Assembly: GCA_017517305.1 (NCBI GenBank)
Contig: JAFWZV010000003.1
Location: 62,001-126,000, forward strand
DNA: 64,000 nt
Direction: 5' to 3'
From: Lachnospiraceae bacterium
GTDB lineage: Bacteria > Bacillota > Clostridia > Lachnospirales > Lachnospiraceae
The notes below the pieces were generated by a model that was not told the DNA's origin, ran no database searches, and saw nothing but the letters and a program-made list of their open reading frames with translations. Every line of letters starts with the position of its first letter. The first letter of the stretch is position 1. Shown piece after piece: positions 8,534-17,398 of the stretch. The position numbers and the translations under genes are program-made.

Positions 8534-9228
8534 TACTTATTCCTCTTTGTGTAATCTAAAAATATTGATATGCCGTATAACACTTGTCCAACTATAAGCA
8601 TAATAGGACCAACTCCTCTTCCTCCTGAGAAGGAACTAGCATTTTGTACTCCCACTATAGCCTCCTCCTGAATGTTAATAGACTCAATATAATGACTATA
8701 ATCATTATTTCCCATAATAATAGCGAAGAAAAATACTGTTAAAATTATAGGAAGAGCTCTAACAAAATAGTTATCCTTAAACATTACCAGTGGTCTTATA
8801 CAACTACAAGCTGAAAAAGCAATCATATCTATGGCAGATAACATTATAAGAACTGCCATTACAATCAATATTTTTTCATCAAAGGCTATATCAGCATTTT
8901 TTCCACCAAGCTCAAATAAGTTGGAGCTTATTTTCTCCCCATTTTGCTCTATCCACATCCAAGAATAAAAGGAAGAAAGATATACTAATATTGCACCAAA
9001 TAATGCCACCAATGTAGAGGTGTTTGAACCTAGCTCTTTTACATATTTACTAAAATCAAAGAATTTATCTAAAATTTGCGGGGATTCATTTCCATCACTA
9101 TTATCATCTCCCCCAGCAACTTTAGTCTTTATTTCCTTCAAAACCACAGGTGCCTCTATATCTGCTCCACATTCTAAGCAATAGGATGCACCCTCCTTAA
9201 TTTCCTTTCCACAGTTACTACATGTCAT
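8533..9228 (-). CDS. Zinc-ribbon multi-pass membrane protein
   Basis: Function unknown. It starts with a zinc ribbon (Cys 3, 6, 17, 20; CSNCGKEIKEG ... CLECG), then a hydrophilic linker, then about four transmembrane helices. The middle gene of the operon: its start overlaps the previous gene by 11 bases and its stop overlaps the next start by one. The 'CSNCGKEI...C.ECG' ribbon is a common N-terminal tag of uncharacterised Clostridia membrane proteins. Confidence 0.78.
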   Translation of the reverse strand: MTCSNCGKEIKEGASYCLECGADIEAPVVLKEIKTKVAGGDDNSDGNESPQILDKFFDFSKYVKELGSNTSTLVALFGAILVYLSSFYSWMWIEQNGEKISSNLFELGGKNADIAFDEKILIVMAVLIMLSAIDMIAFSACSCIRPLVMFKDNYFVRALPIILTVFFFAIIMGNNDYSHYIESINIQEEAIVGVQNASSFSGGRGVGPIMLIVGQVLYGISIFLDYTKRNK

Positions 9229-9820
9229 AATTATCCCCTTCTCCTTTCTTGCTTGTTAAACTATCCTTAACATTATCTATAAAATAATAAATGTATACTC
9301 CCACCTTAGATAGTATAGCTACAGACAATCCTATAATATAAAGAATAGGTCCCACACCATGATTGCAATATCCCGTTGCATCCTTTATCCAATATATTAA
9401 TGCTTCAACCTCTCCTGCTCTGTAACTCATTTTTTCCACCAAGGTATCATTTTTTATAGCCATAACAACTATTACAATTAGCCCAATATACATCATTATT
9501 TCAAGCAAAACTGACGCACTAAGCCTACTCCTTAGTTTAATCTTATAGTCAAAATACTCTATAAGCACAAGAGCTATGCTATTAATAATAACAAATACTC
9601 CCATAGCAATATAGGCCTTTTCCTTAACCTGCCCCCCTGATAGCTGAAACATATTAAAGGAAAAGTCCTCACTAACACCTGTGTAGGCAAGAGCTGAAGA
9701 ATACCAGCTAAACATAGGAGATATAAGTATTAAAATATATCCTAACAGGCTTATTAGTACTAATCTCTCACTTAAACAATAGCCTATAAAGCCTAGAAGG
9801 TTATTAAAGAATTTCTTCAT
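9218..9820 (-). CDS. Multi-pass membrane protein, first gene of the operon
   Basis: A 200-residue protein of unknown function with about four transmembrane helices. The layout resembles the membrane part of the next protein (a loop before helix 2 reading FNMFQLSGGQ here and SNLFELGGKN there, then a GVGPIL/GVGPIM motif before the last helix), so the two are diverged paralogues. It lacks the zinc ribbon. The 11-base overlap with the next gene implies coupled translation. Confidence 0.75.
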   Translation of the reverse strand: MKKFFNNLLGFIGYCLSERLVLISLLGYILILISPMFSWYSSALAYTGVSEDFSFNMFQLSGGQVKEKAYIAMGVFVIINSIALVLIEYFDYKIKLRSRLSASVLLEIMMYIGLIVIVVMAIKNDTLVEKMSYRAGEVEALIYWIKDATGYCNHGVGPILYIIGLSVAILSKVGVYIYYFIDNVKDSLTSKKGEGDNYDM

Positions 9821-9900
9821 TGTAGAAATTTCTCCATTTCCAAATGTTTTCCACTACACTATATCACAGTTTTTCTATTAAGTGAATATTTTTATAATTG

Positions 9901-10800
9901 CTACTTACAAGCCAATGCAAGCATAAGCATAGGATAGTACTTCTCCTTAGTAAAGGGCCATATAATGGACTGACACATACCAAGCTCCTCTAGCTTATCC
10001 ATAATAATTGCCTTATACATTAGCTTGTGCCAATATTCATTTCCTGCCACTTCTATGAAATTCTGTTCCATACCTGAGAGAAAATCTCCCCCATATATTC
10101 CCTTCTCAAAACACTTGATTAGCTGATTGGCCTTATCCTCTGCCTCATTATTACTATAGCAGGAGCAAAGCTCATAACCTGTAATCACCAAAGACTTTGT
10201 AAGCTGCCTTAGGCTTATATATAACCTTTCTGTTGCAAGCTGGTTTAACTTATTAATCTCCTCATGCATTAGGTTTATATCTATATGCTTTATCTTATCT
10301 TTATAAAAATATAAAAGCGCAGCAAATCTGGCATTCAGCTGACTGGCAAGTCCAACAGCCACACTACAGTCCACATTATATGTATTCAATTTAATTGGTT
10401 CTGGCATATTTTTTATTAAATCTGCAAAATAATCCTGAAACTCTTCTATGGTTGCTCCATCCATAATAAGGGCTTCAAACATCTCGTAATCCTCATCTGT
10501 TATTGTCCAAAAACCCACATCAGCTACCTTACATACCTCTTTACTTAAGCCCAGTTCTTCTCTAAGGCTTCTTAGCTTGTCTATATCCTGATCAATAAGT
10601 AGTAGCTTGTATTCCTTGGATAATTCACATATGTCTATATCGTTACAACCACCTGCACCCCAAATTGCAACCCAAGAATTTTTTCTACAGTTTTCTTCCA
10701 GTCCCTTTTTTATGTAGGTGGTAAGCTGGTTGCGATATTGGGACCAGAATTCGTATTGAGAGTCTGTATTTTCAGTTTTTATCATTTTGAAATAGGACAT
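9901..10800 (-). CDS. Protein with a SAM-binding-like N-terminal domain, function unknown
   Basis: About 299 residues. The segment VAIWGAGGCNDIDICELSKE followed about ten residues later by LLLIDQD looks like strand 1, the glycine loop and the acidic end of strand 2 of a Rossmann-type methyltransferase. The rest is mostly helical, with several Cys (ELCSCYS, ACK at the end). The substrate cannot be told. The start at 10800 is chosen because aggaggaaatccc precedes it; the open frame upstream lies in the repeat region and has no ribosome site. It is a single gene with a repeat array directly at its 5' side. Confidence 0.7.
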   Translation of the reverse strand: MSYFKMIKTENTDSQYEFWSQYRNQLTTYIKKGLEENCRKNSWVAIWGAGGCNDIDICELSKEYKLLLIDQDIDKLRSLREELGLSKEVCKVADVGFWTITDEDYEMFEALIMDGATIEEFQDYFADLIKNMPEPIKLNTYNVDCSVAVGLASQLNARFAALLYFYKDKIKHIDINLMHEEINKLNQLATERLYISLRQLTKSLVITGYELCSCYSNNEAEDKANQLIKCFEKGIYGGDFLSGMEQNFIEVAGNEYWHKLMYKAIIMDKLEELGMCQSIIWPFTKEKYYPMLMLALACK

Positions 10801-10813
10801 GGGATTTCCTCCT

Positions 10814-10982
10814 CTGCATGCAGTGGTAATCTTCTCATTCACATCGCAAGCATAGCTTGCTCTGTGCTGCGTACTCGCCAAATAGATTCCACTGCATGCA
10901 GTGGTTCTCTATCCATTCACATCGCAAGCATAGCTTGCTCTGTGTTGCGTACTCGCCAAATAGATTCCACTGCATGCAGTGG
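10814..10982. repeat. Two and a fraction copies of a 78-bp tandem repeat
   Basis: A 69-base core (10836-10904 and 10914-10982) is repeated almost perfectly with period 78, and its end motif ctgcatgcagtgg appears a third time at 10814. Each unit holds short palindromes (ctgcatgcag, gcaagcatagcttgc). It is GC-richer than the surrounding intergenic DNA. No gene is supported here. Confidence 0.88.
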
Positions 10983-11067
10983 AATCCAAGTAACACCAAG
11001 CACTTGCATCTGTAACTTCGTTACATTCAGTGCTTGGTGTTACTTGGATTCATGCTTCGCATGAATC
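10982..11067. repeat. Long perfect inverted repeat (23-bp arms) plus a 9-bp hairpin
   Basis: The arm at 10982-11004 pairs perfectly with 11029-11051. The loop holds a nested stem TGTAAC/GTTACA. A second hairpin, GATTCATGC (11047-11055) with GCATGAATC (11059-11067), overlaps its end. It has no T run, so it is not a typical terminator; more likely a palindromic repeat element or a structured RNA. Confidence 0.85.
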
Positions 11068-11142
11068 TGCTTGGCTCGCTAGACGCACAAAAAAACACCG
11101 ACCCCACAGCTTAAAATCTGCAAAACCGATGCCTTTAAAAAG

Positions 11143-11215
11143 TGGGCCGCCGGGGGCTCGAACCCCGCACACCCTGATTAAGAGTCAGGTGCTCTACCAA
11201 ATGAGCTAGCGGCCC
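11143..11215 (-). tRNA. tRNA-Lys (anticodon CTT)
   Basis: A complete 73-nt cloverleaf. The acceptor GGGCCGC pairs with GCGGCCC, the anticodon loop is CTCTTAA, and the T loop is GTTCGAGCC-like (gggGTTCGAGCcccc). The CCA end is not encoded. Confidence 0.96.
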
Positions 11216-11258
11216 GTATTGATTTGTGAATTTCTTGTGTTTCACAAGAACAAAATCA

Positions 11259-11287
11259 ATTATATAACAAGGAATTAAATAATGCAA
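11259..11287 (-). promoter_or_regulatory. Sigma-A promoter of tRNA-Lys
   Basis: On the minus strand TTGCAT (11287-11282), 17 bases, TATAAT (11264-11259), about 44 bases upstream of the tRNA. A small TTCTTGTG/CACAAGAA hairpin lies in the short leader. Confidence 0.75.
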
Positions 11288-11347
11288 GTCTTTTTTTTAT
11301 TTTTTTTGCATTTTTTTAAACTTTATGAATTATGCCTTATTTTTCTT

Positions 11348-11395
11348 GTTAATTTGTCCACTTTTCACAACATCTAAGTTAGTGGACAAATTAAC
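11348..11395. repeat. 14-bp inverted repeat in the tRNA-Lys/trmB gap
   Basis: GTTAATTTGTCCAC (11348-11361) is perfectly inverted at 11382-11395 around a 20-base spacer. No T run follows. The rest of 11288-11523 is AT-rich with no other feature that I can support. Confidence 0.6.
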
Positions 11396-11523
11396 GAATA
11401 ACTTATTTATTTTCCTTTTACTATAAAAATATGCATTGATTTTTGATTTTAATGATTTTCTTTTCACAAACTAACCAACTTTATCATCTCTTAATAATAG
11501 CTTATTCTTATTATGAAAAATTG

Positions 11524-12168
11524 CTACACTCTATTAGGATGAAATACTACTCTACAGATTGGATTTCCCATCTGAGAAAACTTCTCCTCGTATTCTGTCA
11601 TAACATTCCCCTCTACATATGGAGAATTATGAAGATCAAAGGTTACATTATCCTTAATCCATCCTGCCTCATCAATTTGCTCTAAGGAAAAATCAAACAG
11701 TGATTTATTATCAGTTTTAAAGGTTATACCACCATCTTCACTAAGAATCTCCTGGTATCTCTCTAAAAACTGAACTGAGGTAAGTCTTCTCTTAGCATGT
11801 CTATCCTTTGGCCATGGATCAGAGAAGTTTAAGTAGATGTAATCCACTTCCCCTTTGTCGAATACATTGCCTATGTACTCAGCCTCCATTCTAATAAAAC
11901 ACAAGTTAGGAAGCTGCTCCTCTGTCTGCTTTTCAATAGCTCTAACCAGAACACTTGAGAATTTTTCCACACCTACATAATTAATGTTGGGATTTTCCTT
12001 AGCAAGCTGAATAATAAATTTTCCCTTACCCATACCAATTTCTATATGTATAGGATTATCATTTCCAAATTTTTCTCTCCACTTGCCCTTCATAGATTCC
12101 TCATCCTGAATTACAAACTCACTTACTGCAATGGTCTCTCTTGAACCCTTTACATTTCTTAATCTCAT
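11524..12168 (-). CDS. trmB: tRNA (guanine-N7)-methyltransferase
   Basis: Methylates G46 of the tRNA variable loop using SAM. The SAM loop IHIEIGMGKGKFIIQLA, the acidic GVEKF strand end, and the family motif YLNFSDPWPKDRHAKRRLT are all present, and the length of about 214 residues is normal. The start is taken at 12168 (MRLRNVKGS), which matches the usual N-terminus; a TTG four codons upstream is possible, and neither has a strong ribosome site. Confidence 0.93.
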   Translation of the reverse strand: MRLRNVKGSRETIAVSEFVIQDEESMKGKWREKFGNDNPIHIEIGMGKGKFIIQLAKENPNINYVGVEKFSSVLVRAIEKQTEEQLPNLCFIRMEAEYIGNVFDKGEVDYIYLNFSDPWPKDRHAKRRLTSVQFLERYQEILSEDGGITFKTDNKSLFDFSLEQIDEAGWIKDNVTFDLHNSPYVEGNVMTEYEEKFSQMGNPICRVVFHPNRV

Positions 12169-12329
12169 AATATCAATCAAGAACTAAATATCTAGCTCTT
12201 TTCCCTTTCAATTATTTTATATGTAATATATCATCTACCAATTTACTTTTCTACCTTTTTTTTATAATTAATCTTGTTATTTTTTCTATAATATAGGATA
12301 ATTATATAGATAATGCTTATATTTAGATA

Positions 12330-13793
12330 ATGAGGAAGATTGATTTGAAGAAGATAATTACTTCTATATTAATATTAACTCTTGTTCTTGTTGCCCCTTG
12401 TGGTAAGATATGCTCCTACGCAGAAGAATTGGAGGATGAATATGTGGAGGATACTGAGGAATATTCTGAAGAAGAAAACACTTCTGAGGAAGTCACAGAA
12501 GAAACAAAGGACGAAAATGGATTTCCTATCATAACCTGCCAATCCGCCATAGTCATGGATGCAAGTACAGGGCAGGTAATATATGAGAAGGATGCCTACT
12601 CTAAGCAGTATCCAGCCAGCACTACAAAAATTATGACTGCACTTATTGCTCTAGAGCAGGGAAATATGAATGACACCCTTGTAATGTCTGAGAATGCAAT
12701 TTGGGGTATTGACAGAGACAGCAGTAACATAGGTCTTGACGTTGGAGAAGAAATCTCTATGAAGGATGGTCTTTATGCCATTTTAATGAGCTCCGCAAAT
12801 GAAGTCTGCGTAGGTGCTGCTGAACACATTTCCGGAAGTACAGATGCCTTTGTGGAACTTATGAATGATAAAGCCAAAAGTCTTGGTTGCACCGGAACCA
12901 ACTTTGTAAATGTTAATGGTCTTCATGATGATAATCATTACACCTGTGCATATGATTTAGCTATAATGGCAAGGGCCGCCTTGTCAAATCCTACCTTTAG
13001 GGAAATGTCAGCTTGTACCTATTACGAGGTTCCACCAACTAACAAGATAAATGATATAAGATATCTGTGGCAGAATAACGAGCTTATATGTGAAACCTCA
13101 GATTACTACTATTCCTACTGCACTGGTGGTAAAACAGGATACACAGATCAGGCTGGTGGTACACTTGTATCTTGGGCATCCTTTAACGATATGGAGCTTA
13201 TATGTGTTGTTATGAACACTCAGCCTAAGAACAATATTTTCGCAGATTCCATTAAGCTATATGATTATATGTTTTACAATTACTATCGTCATGGCTTTTT
13301 ACAGGATTTTGAATTCTCACCTGAACAGCTTACTAATGCTCAGAAGGTTCTCAATGAATACTACGGTTGTGACAATGCGGGTAAGCTAAAGCTTAATGCC
13401 GATACCAATAAGGAGCTTTTAGTAAACTATTCTGCTGACCCAGACAGCTTTTGGAATTCACTATCCATTTCTACTGATAGAATAGACGAAGGAATTATAG
13501 GAACTTTAACCGTCCATGATTCCAACTTTACATATATTAAACTGCCGGTGTACTTTAGTGGTTATGTCCGGTCTGATGATCCAGAAGCCATAAGAGCTGC
13601 CTATGCTGATGGCTCTCTTCGACCTATACCAGACAAAAAGGCAGTTAATATTATTAAAAAATTAGCAGTTTGGATAATTGTACTTGTAATTATCCTTGTA
13701 TTTCTACCTATTAGAATTACTGCTGGACCTAGAGCACTTCTTCTCTCCATATTTAAGAGAAAAAAGAAGAAGAAAAACAGAAAAAGGAGGTAA
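12330..13793 (+). CDS. D-alanyl-D-alanine carboxypeptidase (PBP5-type)
   Basis: Trims the terminal D-Ala of peptidoglycan stem peptides at the outer face of the membrane. A signal peptide (about 1-31) is followed by a Glu/Asp-rich stretch, then the serine transpeptidase-like fold with SxxK at STTK (97-100), SxN at SAN in MSSANEVC, and KTG in GGKTGYT. The C-terminus has a transmembrane helix (WIIVLVIILVFLPI) and a very basic tail KKKKKNRKRR. The family includes DacF and DacB of sporulating bacteria. Four bases separate it from the next gene, so they form an operon. Confidence 0.92.
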   Translation: MRKIDLKKIITSILILTLVLVAPCGKICSYAEELEDEYVEDTEEYSEEENTSEEVTEETKDENGFPIITCQSAIVMDASTGQVIYEKDAYSKQYPASTTKIMTALIALEQGNMNDTLVMSENAIWGIDRDSSNIGLDVGEEISMKDGLYAILMSSANEVCVGAAEHISGSTDAFVELMNDKAKSLGCTGTNFVNVNGLHDDNHYTCAYDLAIMARAALSNPTFREMSACTYYEVPPTNKINDIRYLWQNNELICETSDYYYSYCTGGKTGYTDQAGGTLVSWASFNDMELICVVMNTQPKNNIFADSIKLYDYMFYNYYRHGFLQDFEFSPEQLTNAQKVLNEYYGCDNAGKLKLNADTNKELLVNYSADPDSFWNSLSISTDRIDEGIIGTLTVHDSNFTYIKLPVYFSGYVRSDDPEAIRAAYADGSLRPIPDKKAVNIIKKLAVWIIVLVIILVFLPIRITAGPRALLLSIFKRKKKKKNRKRR

Positions 13794-13796
13794 GGT

Positions 13797-14930
13797 ATGG
13801 ATTCAAATAACAAAACTGATTTGGAGATAATTTGTGCGGCCAATAAGGAAATGCTTGATTACTTCAATTCCCGTTTTTTAGAAAAACTAGAGGATATTCA
13901 AGAGCTTAAAACACAATCCTTTGAAATTGATGTAAAAATCGAAGAGCTTGAAAAGACTAAGGATATCTATGCCTTTAAATCCAATTCAAGAAAAAGCATT
14001 TTTACACCTAATACTAACGACGATTCTGATAATGTTCGTGGTCAAATTATTGACCAACAGATAGAGGAACTAAGACAAATTCAAGAGGGGCTAGGCACCA
14101 AGCTTAGAAGTAAGGAGATTAAGCTTAACGCGTTAAAACGAAGACTAAATTCCTTAAATCAAGCTCAGGATGCTCTAAAGCGTGTATCCCCTGAAGCACT
14201 TAATTCTAGTTATTCAGAGGATGAGGAAGGCTTTGAGTTTATAGAAACAGATACGTCTAATAGAAGTCATATATCACATGGACATAGTATATTAATGCAG
14301 GATGCTTTCGATAAAGCTTATCTTACAACTCTAATAGACAGAAATATTAAGAATAATCTATTGGGTTTAACTAATAAGCTAGAGCTACTAACCTATCTTT
14401 TAGGAACAGATATTAGCAGGGCTAAGCTTACTCTAAAGGAAATTATCTCAAGCTCTAAGGATATAGCCGCTTCTGTAGATGACATAGCAGCAAGACTTAA
14501 CAAAAGCATTGATTCTGGCAAACCACTATGGTCCCAAGTGGATGAATTCATTATGCTTCGCAGAGAACAATATCCTGAATATCTTATTGAAGCCGATGTG
14601 GATTGTTCTGATTACGAGCTTAATGTACATCCAGTATTTATCATTAACACCTTAGTTCTTTTAGATATATTCTTTGATAATATATTTAAACACTCTAATG
14701 CTAACAATATAGTATTTAAGCTTAGTATTACACCTAACCTTATTGAATGTGAAATATCAGACAACGGTATTGGCATTAGTGACAACTACTTAAATACCAG
14801 TCCATGGTATTCAAGTCTTCACAAGGCCCATGAGATTATTTATCTCTTAGGTGGTAATATTAGAATCAATGGGGATATTACGACAGGAACGTATGTTCGG
14901 TTTGATTTTCCTATACAATTTAATTCATAA
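13797..14930 (+). CDS. Cytoplasmic GHKL-ATPase protein with coiled coil (histidine-kinase-like)
   Basis: A 377-residue soluble protein. The N-terminal 130 residues are predicted coiled coil (IEELEKTKD..., EELRQIQEG...). The C-terminal part is a GHKL ATPase: N box FFDNIFKHSNAN, G1 box ISDNGIGI, and a final GTYVRFDFPI strand. The helices before the ATPase (LIDRNIKNNLLGLTNKLELLTYL) occupy the place of a kinase dimerisation domain, but I see no clear H-box histidine. It lies four bases after the carboxypeptidase and 12 before argS. It could be a sensor protein, an anti-sigma-like kinase or an inactive histidine kinase. Confidence 0.7.
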   Translation: MDSNNKTDLEIICAANKEMLDYFNSRFLEKLEDIQELKTQSFEIDVKIEELEKTKDIYAFKSNSRKSIFTPNTNDDSDNVRGQIIDQQIEELRQIQEGLGTKLRSKEIKLNALKRRLNSLNQAQDALKRVSPEALNSSYSEDEEGFEFIETDTSNRSHISHGHSILMQDAFDKAYLTTLIDRNIKNNLLGLTNKLELLTYLLGTDISRAKLTLKEIISSSKDIAASVDDIAARLNKSIDSGKPLWSQVDEFIMLRREQYPEYLIEADVDCSDYELNVHPVFIINTLVLLDIFFDNIFKHSNANNIVFKLSITPNLIECEISDNGIGISDNYLNTSPWYSSLHKAHEIIYLLGGNIRINGDITTGTYVRFDFPIQFNS

Positions 14931-14942
14931 CTGGAGGATATC

Positions 14943-16646
14943 ATGAAACATAAAATTATCGACTTACTAGAAAAAAACGTTGAAGGATTAAATAGAGAAG
15001 AAATATCAGCTCTTATTGAAATTCCACCTAAGCCAGAGCTTGGAGATTTTGCATTTCCATGCTTCAGACTTGCTAAGACTATGAGAAAGGCACCTCAGAT
15101 GATAGCTGCAGATATAAAAGAAGCTATCGGTGATGTTGATTTTCTTCAGGAAATTTCAGTTCAGGGTGCTTATCTAAACTTCTTTATAAAGAAGGATATT
15201 TTCGTAAAGACCATGGTGGAGGCAGCATCTGCTAATAATTTTGGTGGCTCATCTGTTGGAGATGGACAAACAATCTGTATAGACTACTCCTCTCCTAATG
15301 TTGCTAAGAATTTCCATGTAGGTCATCTACGTACTACTATTATTGGAAATTCTCTCTACAAAATTTATTCAAAGCTTGGATACAATGTGGTTAGAATAAA
15401 TCACCTTGGTGACTGGGGTACTCAGTTTGGAAAGCTTATCGTTGCTTACAAGGCATGGGGTAACGAGGATGCTGTTAAGAAAGATGGCGTTGGAGAGCTT
15501 ATGAAGCTTTATGTTAAATTCCATGATGAAGCAAAGAAAAATCCTGCTTTAGATGACGAAGCAAGAGCTTGGTTTGTAAAGATGGAACAGGGAGACGAAG
15601 AGGCTCTTAAGATATGGCAATGGTTTAAAGATATAAGCCTTATAGAGTACAAGCGTACTTATGATCTTCTTGGTATGGATTTTGATTACTATCTTGGAGA
15701 AAGCTTCTATAGAGATAAAACTGATGATGTTGTAAATAAATTGACTTCAGCTAATCTTCTTACAGAAAGTGAAGGTGCTAAAATTGTAGATCTTGAAGCT
15801 TACGATATGGCTCCATGTCTTATTCTTAAGAATGATGGTAGCTCAATATATGCAACTAGAGATTTAGCTGCTATCTTCTATCGTAAAAATACCTACAATT
15901 TTGTAAAGTGCCTCTATGTAACTGGTCAGGAGCAAAAGCTTCACTTCGCACAGGTATTTAAGGTTGTTGAGCTTCTAGGTAATGAATGGGCTAAGGATCA
16001 GTTAGTTCATATTCCATACGGCTTAGTAAGTCTTGAAGGTGCAAAACTTTCAACAAGAAGTGGTAATATTATCTATGCTGAGGATATTCTTCTTGAAGCA
16101 GTATCTAAGGTGAAGGAAATTATCCTTGAAAACATGGAGAAGAAGGGTCAGGAAATACCTGATGTTGATGGAACAGCTAAAATGGTTGGTGTTGGTGCCG
16201 TATTATTTAACGACTTATACAACCAAAGAATTAAAGATGTTTCCTTTAGTTGGGACAAGCTTCTTAACTTTAATGGTGAAACTGGACCTTATGTTCAGTA
16301 TACCTATGCTCGATGTTCAAGTATTTTAAGAAACCTTGAAAATTATAATGAAAATGCTCCTATAGATTATTCACTTATAACAGACGCAGATTCAATTGAT
16401 CTTCTTAAGGAAATTAATCGTTTCCCACAGGTAGTAGTTGATGCTGCAGAAAAGTATGAGCCATCTCAGGTAGCGAGATTTGCAGTTGCAGTTGCACAAT
16501 CCTTTAACAAGTTCTACAATGCTAATAGAATTAATATAGAAGATGAGGCATTAAAGAACTCCAGAGCTGCACTTGTAAGACTTACAAGAAAGACTATTAA
16601 AGATGCTATGTTACTTCTTGGTATTGATTGCCCTGAACAAATGTAA
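14943..16646 (+). CDS. argS: Arginyl-tRNA synthetase
   Basis: Charges tRNA-Arg. Class I enzyme: the HIGH-type motif is in NFHVGHLRTTIIGN, the KMSKS equivalent is KLSTRSGN, and the C-terminal helical anticodon-binding domain is present (GPYVQYTYARCSSILR...). The N-terminal Add-1 domain recognising the tRNA D loop fits the first about 100 residues. At 567 residues it is of normal length. The ribosome site ggaggatatc is in place. Last gene of a carboxypeptidase-GHKL-argS run, closed by a terminator. Confidence 0.97.
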   Translation: MKHKIIDLLEKNVEGLNREEISALIEIPPKPELGDFAFPCFRLAKTMRKAPQMIAADIKEAIGDVDFLQEISVQGAYLNFFIKKDIFVKTMVEAASANNFGGSSVGDGQTICIDYSSPNVAKNFHVGHLRTTIIGNSLYKIYSKLGYNVVRINHLGDWGTQFGKLIVAYKAWGNEDAVKKDGVGELMKLYVKFHDEAKKNPALDDEARAWFVKMEQGDEEALKIWQWFKDISLIEYKRTYDLLGMDFDYYLGESFYRDKTDDVVNKLTSANLLTESEGAKIVDLEAYDMAPCLILKNDGSSIYATRDLAAIFYRKNTYNFVKCLYVTGQEQKLHFAQVFKVVELLGNEWAKDQLVHIPYGLVSLEGAKLSTRSGNIIYAEDILLEAVSKVKEIILENMEKKGQEIPDVDGTAKMVGVGAVLFNDLYNQRIKDVSFSWDKLLNFNGETGPYVQYTYARCSSILRNLENYNENAPIDYSLITDADSIDLLKEINRFPQVVVDAAEKYEPSQVARFAVAVAQSFNKFYNANRINIEDEALKNSRAALVRLTRKTIKDAMLLLGIDCPEQM

Positions 16647-16663
16647 TATATATTAGATTATTT

Positions 16664-16705
16664 ACACCCAGTGTGAAACAATATGAGTTTTCACTGGGTG
16701 TTTTA
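16664..16705 (+). terminator. Intrinsic terminator of argS
   Basis: ACACCCAGTG (16664-16673) pairs with CACTGGGTGT (16692-16701), extended by TGAAA/TTTTCA, with T residues after it. Confidence 0.85.
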
Positions 16706-16801
16706 TATTGTGTTCTTTATTTGCCACACTATTTTGACCTTGGTTTATGTTTGGCACAATATATTGTGGTATTTATTTCTAATGTATATATCCTATATGT
16801 A

Positions 16802-16817
16802 TGTTTCACGTGAAACA
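16802..16817. promoter_or_regulatory. parS site, perfect
   Basis: TGTTTCACGTGAAACA, the canonical 16-bp ParB binding palindrome, 1.9 kb upstream of parB. Confidence 0.95.
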
Positions 16818-16878
16818 CTTGTACTTTGTGCATTTTGACTGTTATTTTTTAAGTTTGTTTTTTCAGAAATCGTTACTC

Positions 16879-16894
16879 TGTTTCACGTGAAACC
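16879..16894. promoter_or_regulatory. parS site
   Basis: Canonical parS with only the last base changed (ends AAACC). Confidence 0.92.
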
Positions 16895-16949
16895 TATAAT
16901 TCTAAGTTTATTTCTGTGATTTATTTCCTTCGGTTATCTCTATTTGATT

Positions 16950-16965
16950 TGTTTCACGTGAAACG
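16950..16965. promoter_or_regulatory. parS site
   Basis: Canonical parS with only the last base changed (ends AAACG), directly next to the DnaA box cluster. Confidence 0.92.
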
Positions 16966-16985
16966 CAAAAGATTGTTGATAAGTG

Positions 16986-17068
16986 TGTGGATATTGTGGA
17001 CTCTTATATATGGTCTGTGGATAATTATGTGGTTATGTGGATAAGTCAATGGTACATATTGTGGATAA
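16986..17068 (-). promoter_or_regulatory. Cluster of DnaA boxes away from dnaA
   Basis: Three perfect TGTGGATAA boxes (17016-17024, 17036-17044, 17060-17068), all in the same orientation, plus the near match TGTGGATAT at 16986-16994 and gttgataa sequences on both sides (near 16974 and 17081). It is followed by several hundred bases of very AT-rich DNA. Such a density is usual for an origin or a DnaA-titrating locus. Confidence 0.8.
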
Positions 17069-17097
17069 GTTGTTAAGTGTGTTGATAACTATCTTTG

Positions 17098-17113
17098 TGT
17101 TTCATGTGAAACA
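17098..17113. promoter_or_regulatory. parS site, one mismatch
   Basis: TGTTTCATGTGAAACA: canonical except for one central base, which breaks the symmetry of the CACGTG core. Confidence 0.75.
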
Positions 17114-17228
17114 TTATTTTATTATATACTATTATCATTACCTCTTATTATTTTATTTGTTGTAAATATAATTATTCATCTAGTTTATTCTATTAAGTTA
17201 GTTCTCAAAATTATTATAATTATGGATT

Positions 17229-17244
17229 GGTTTCACGTGATACC
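17229..17244. promoter_or_regulatory. Degenerate parS-like site
   Basis: GGTTTCACGTGATACC keeps the core TTTCACGTGA but differs at three outer positions. Binding is uncertain. Confidence 0.5.
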
Positions 17245-17382
17245 AATTTATCTTATATGATGATTATATGATTTAAACTTATTATACTTTGTTCACATCT
17301 TGCGTTTTAATAATTATTTATATTATATTCAGATTTTATATTTGTTTCATCATAGTGTTTTATATAAATTTAATATTCTATG

Positions 17383-17398
17383 TGTTTCACGTGAAACT
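17383..17398. promoter_or_regulatory. parS site
   Basis: Canonical parS with only the last base changed (ends AAACT). Between here and the next site (17399-17729) the DNA is very AT-rich and holds no gene that I can support. Confidence 0.92.

Noticed and set aside
10738-11064. 108-residue open frame across the 78-bp repeats
   Set aside because: It repeats itself with the DNA repeat, has no ribosome site and overlaps the start of the gene on the other strand.
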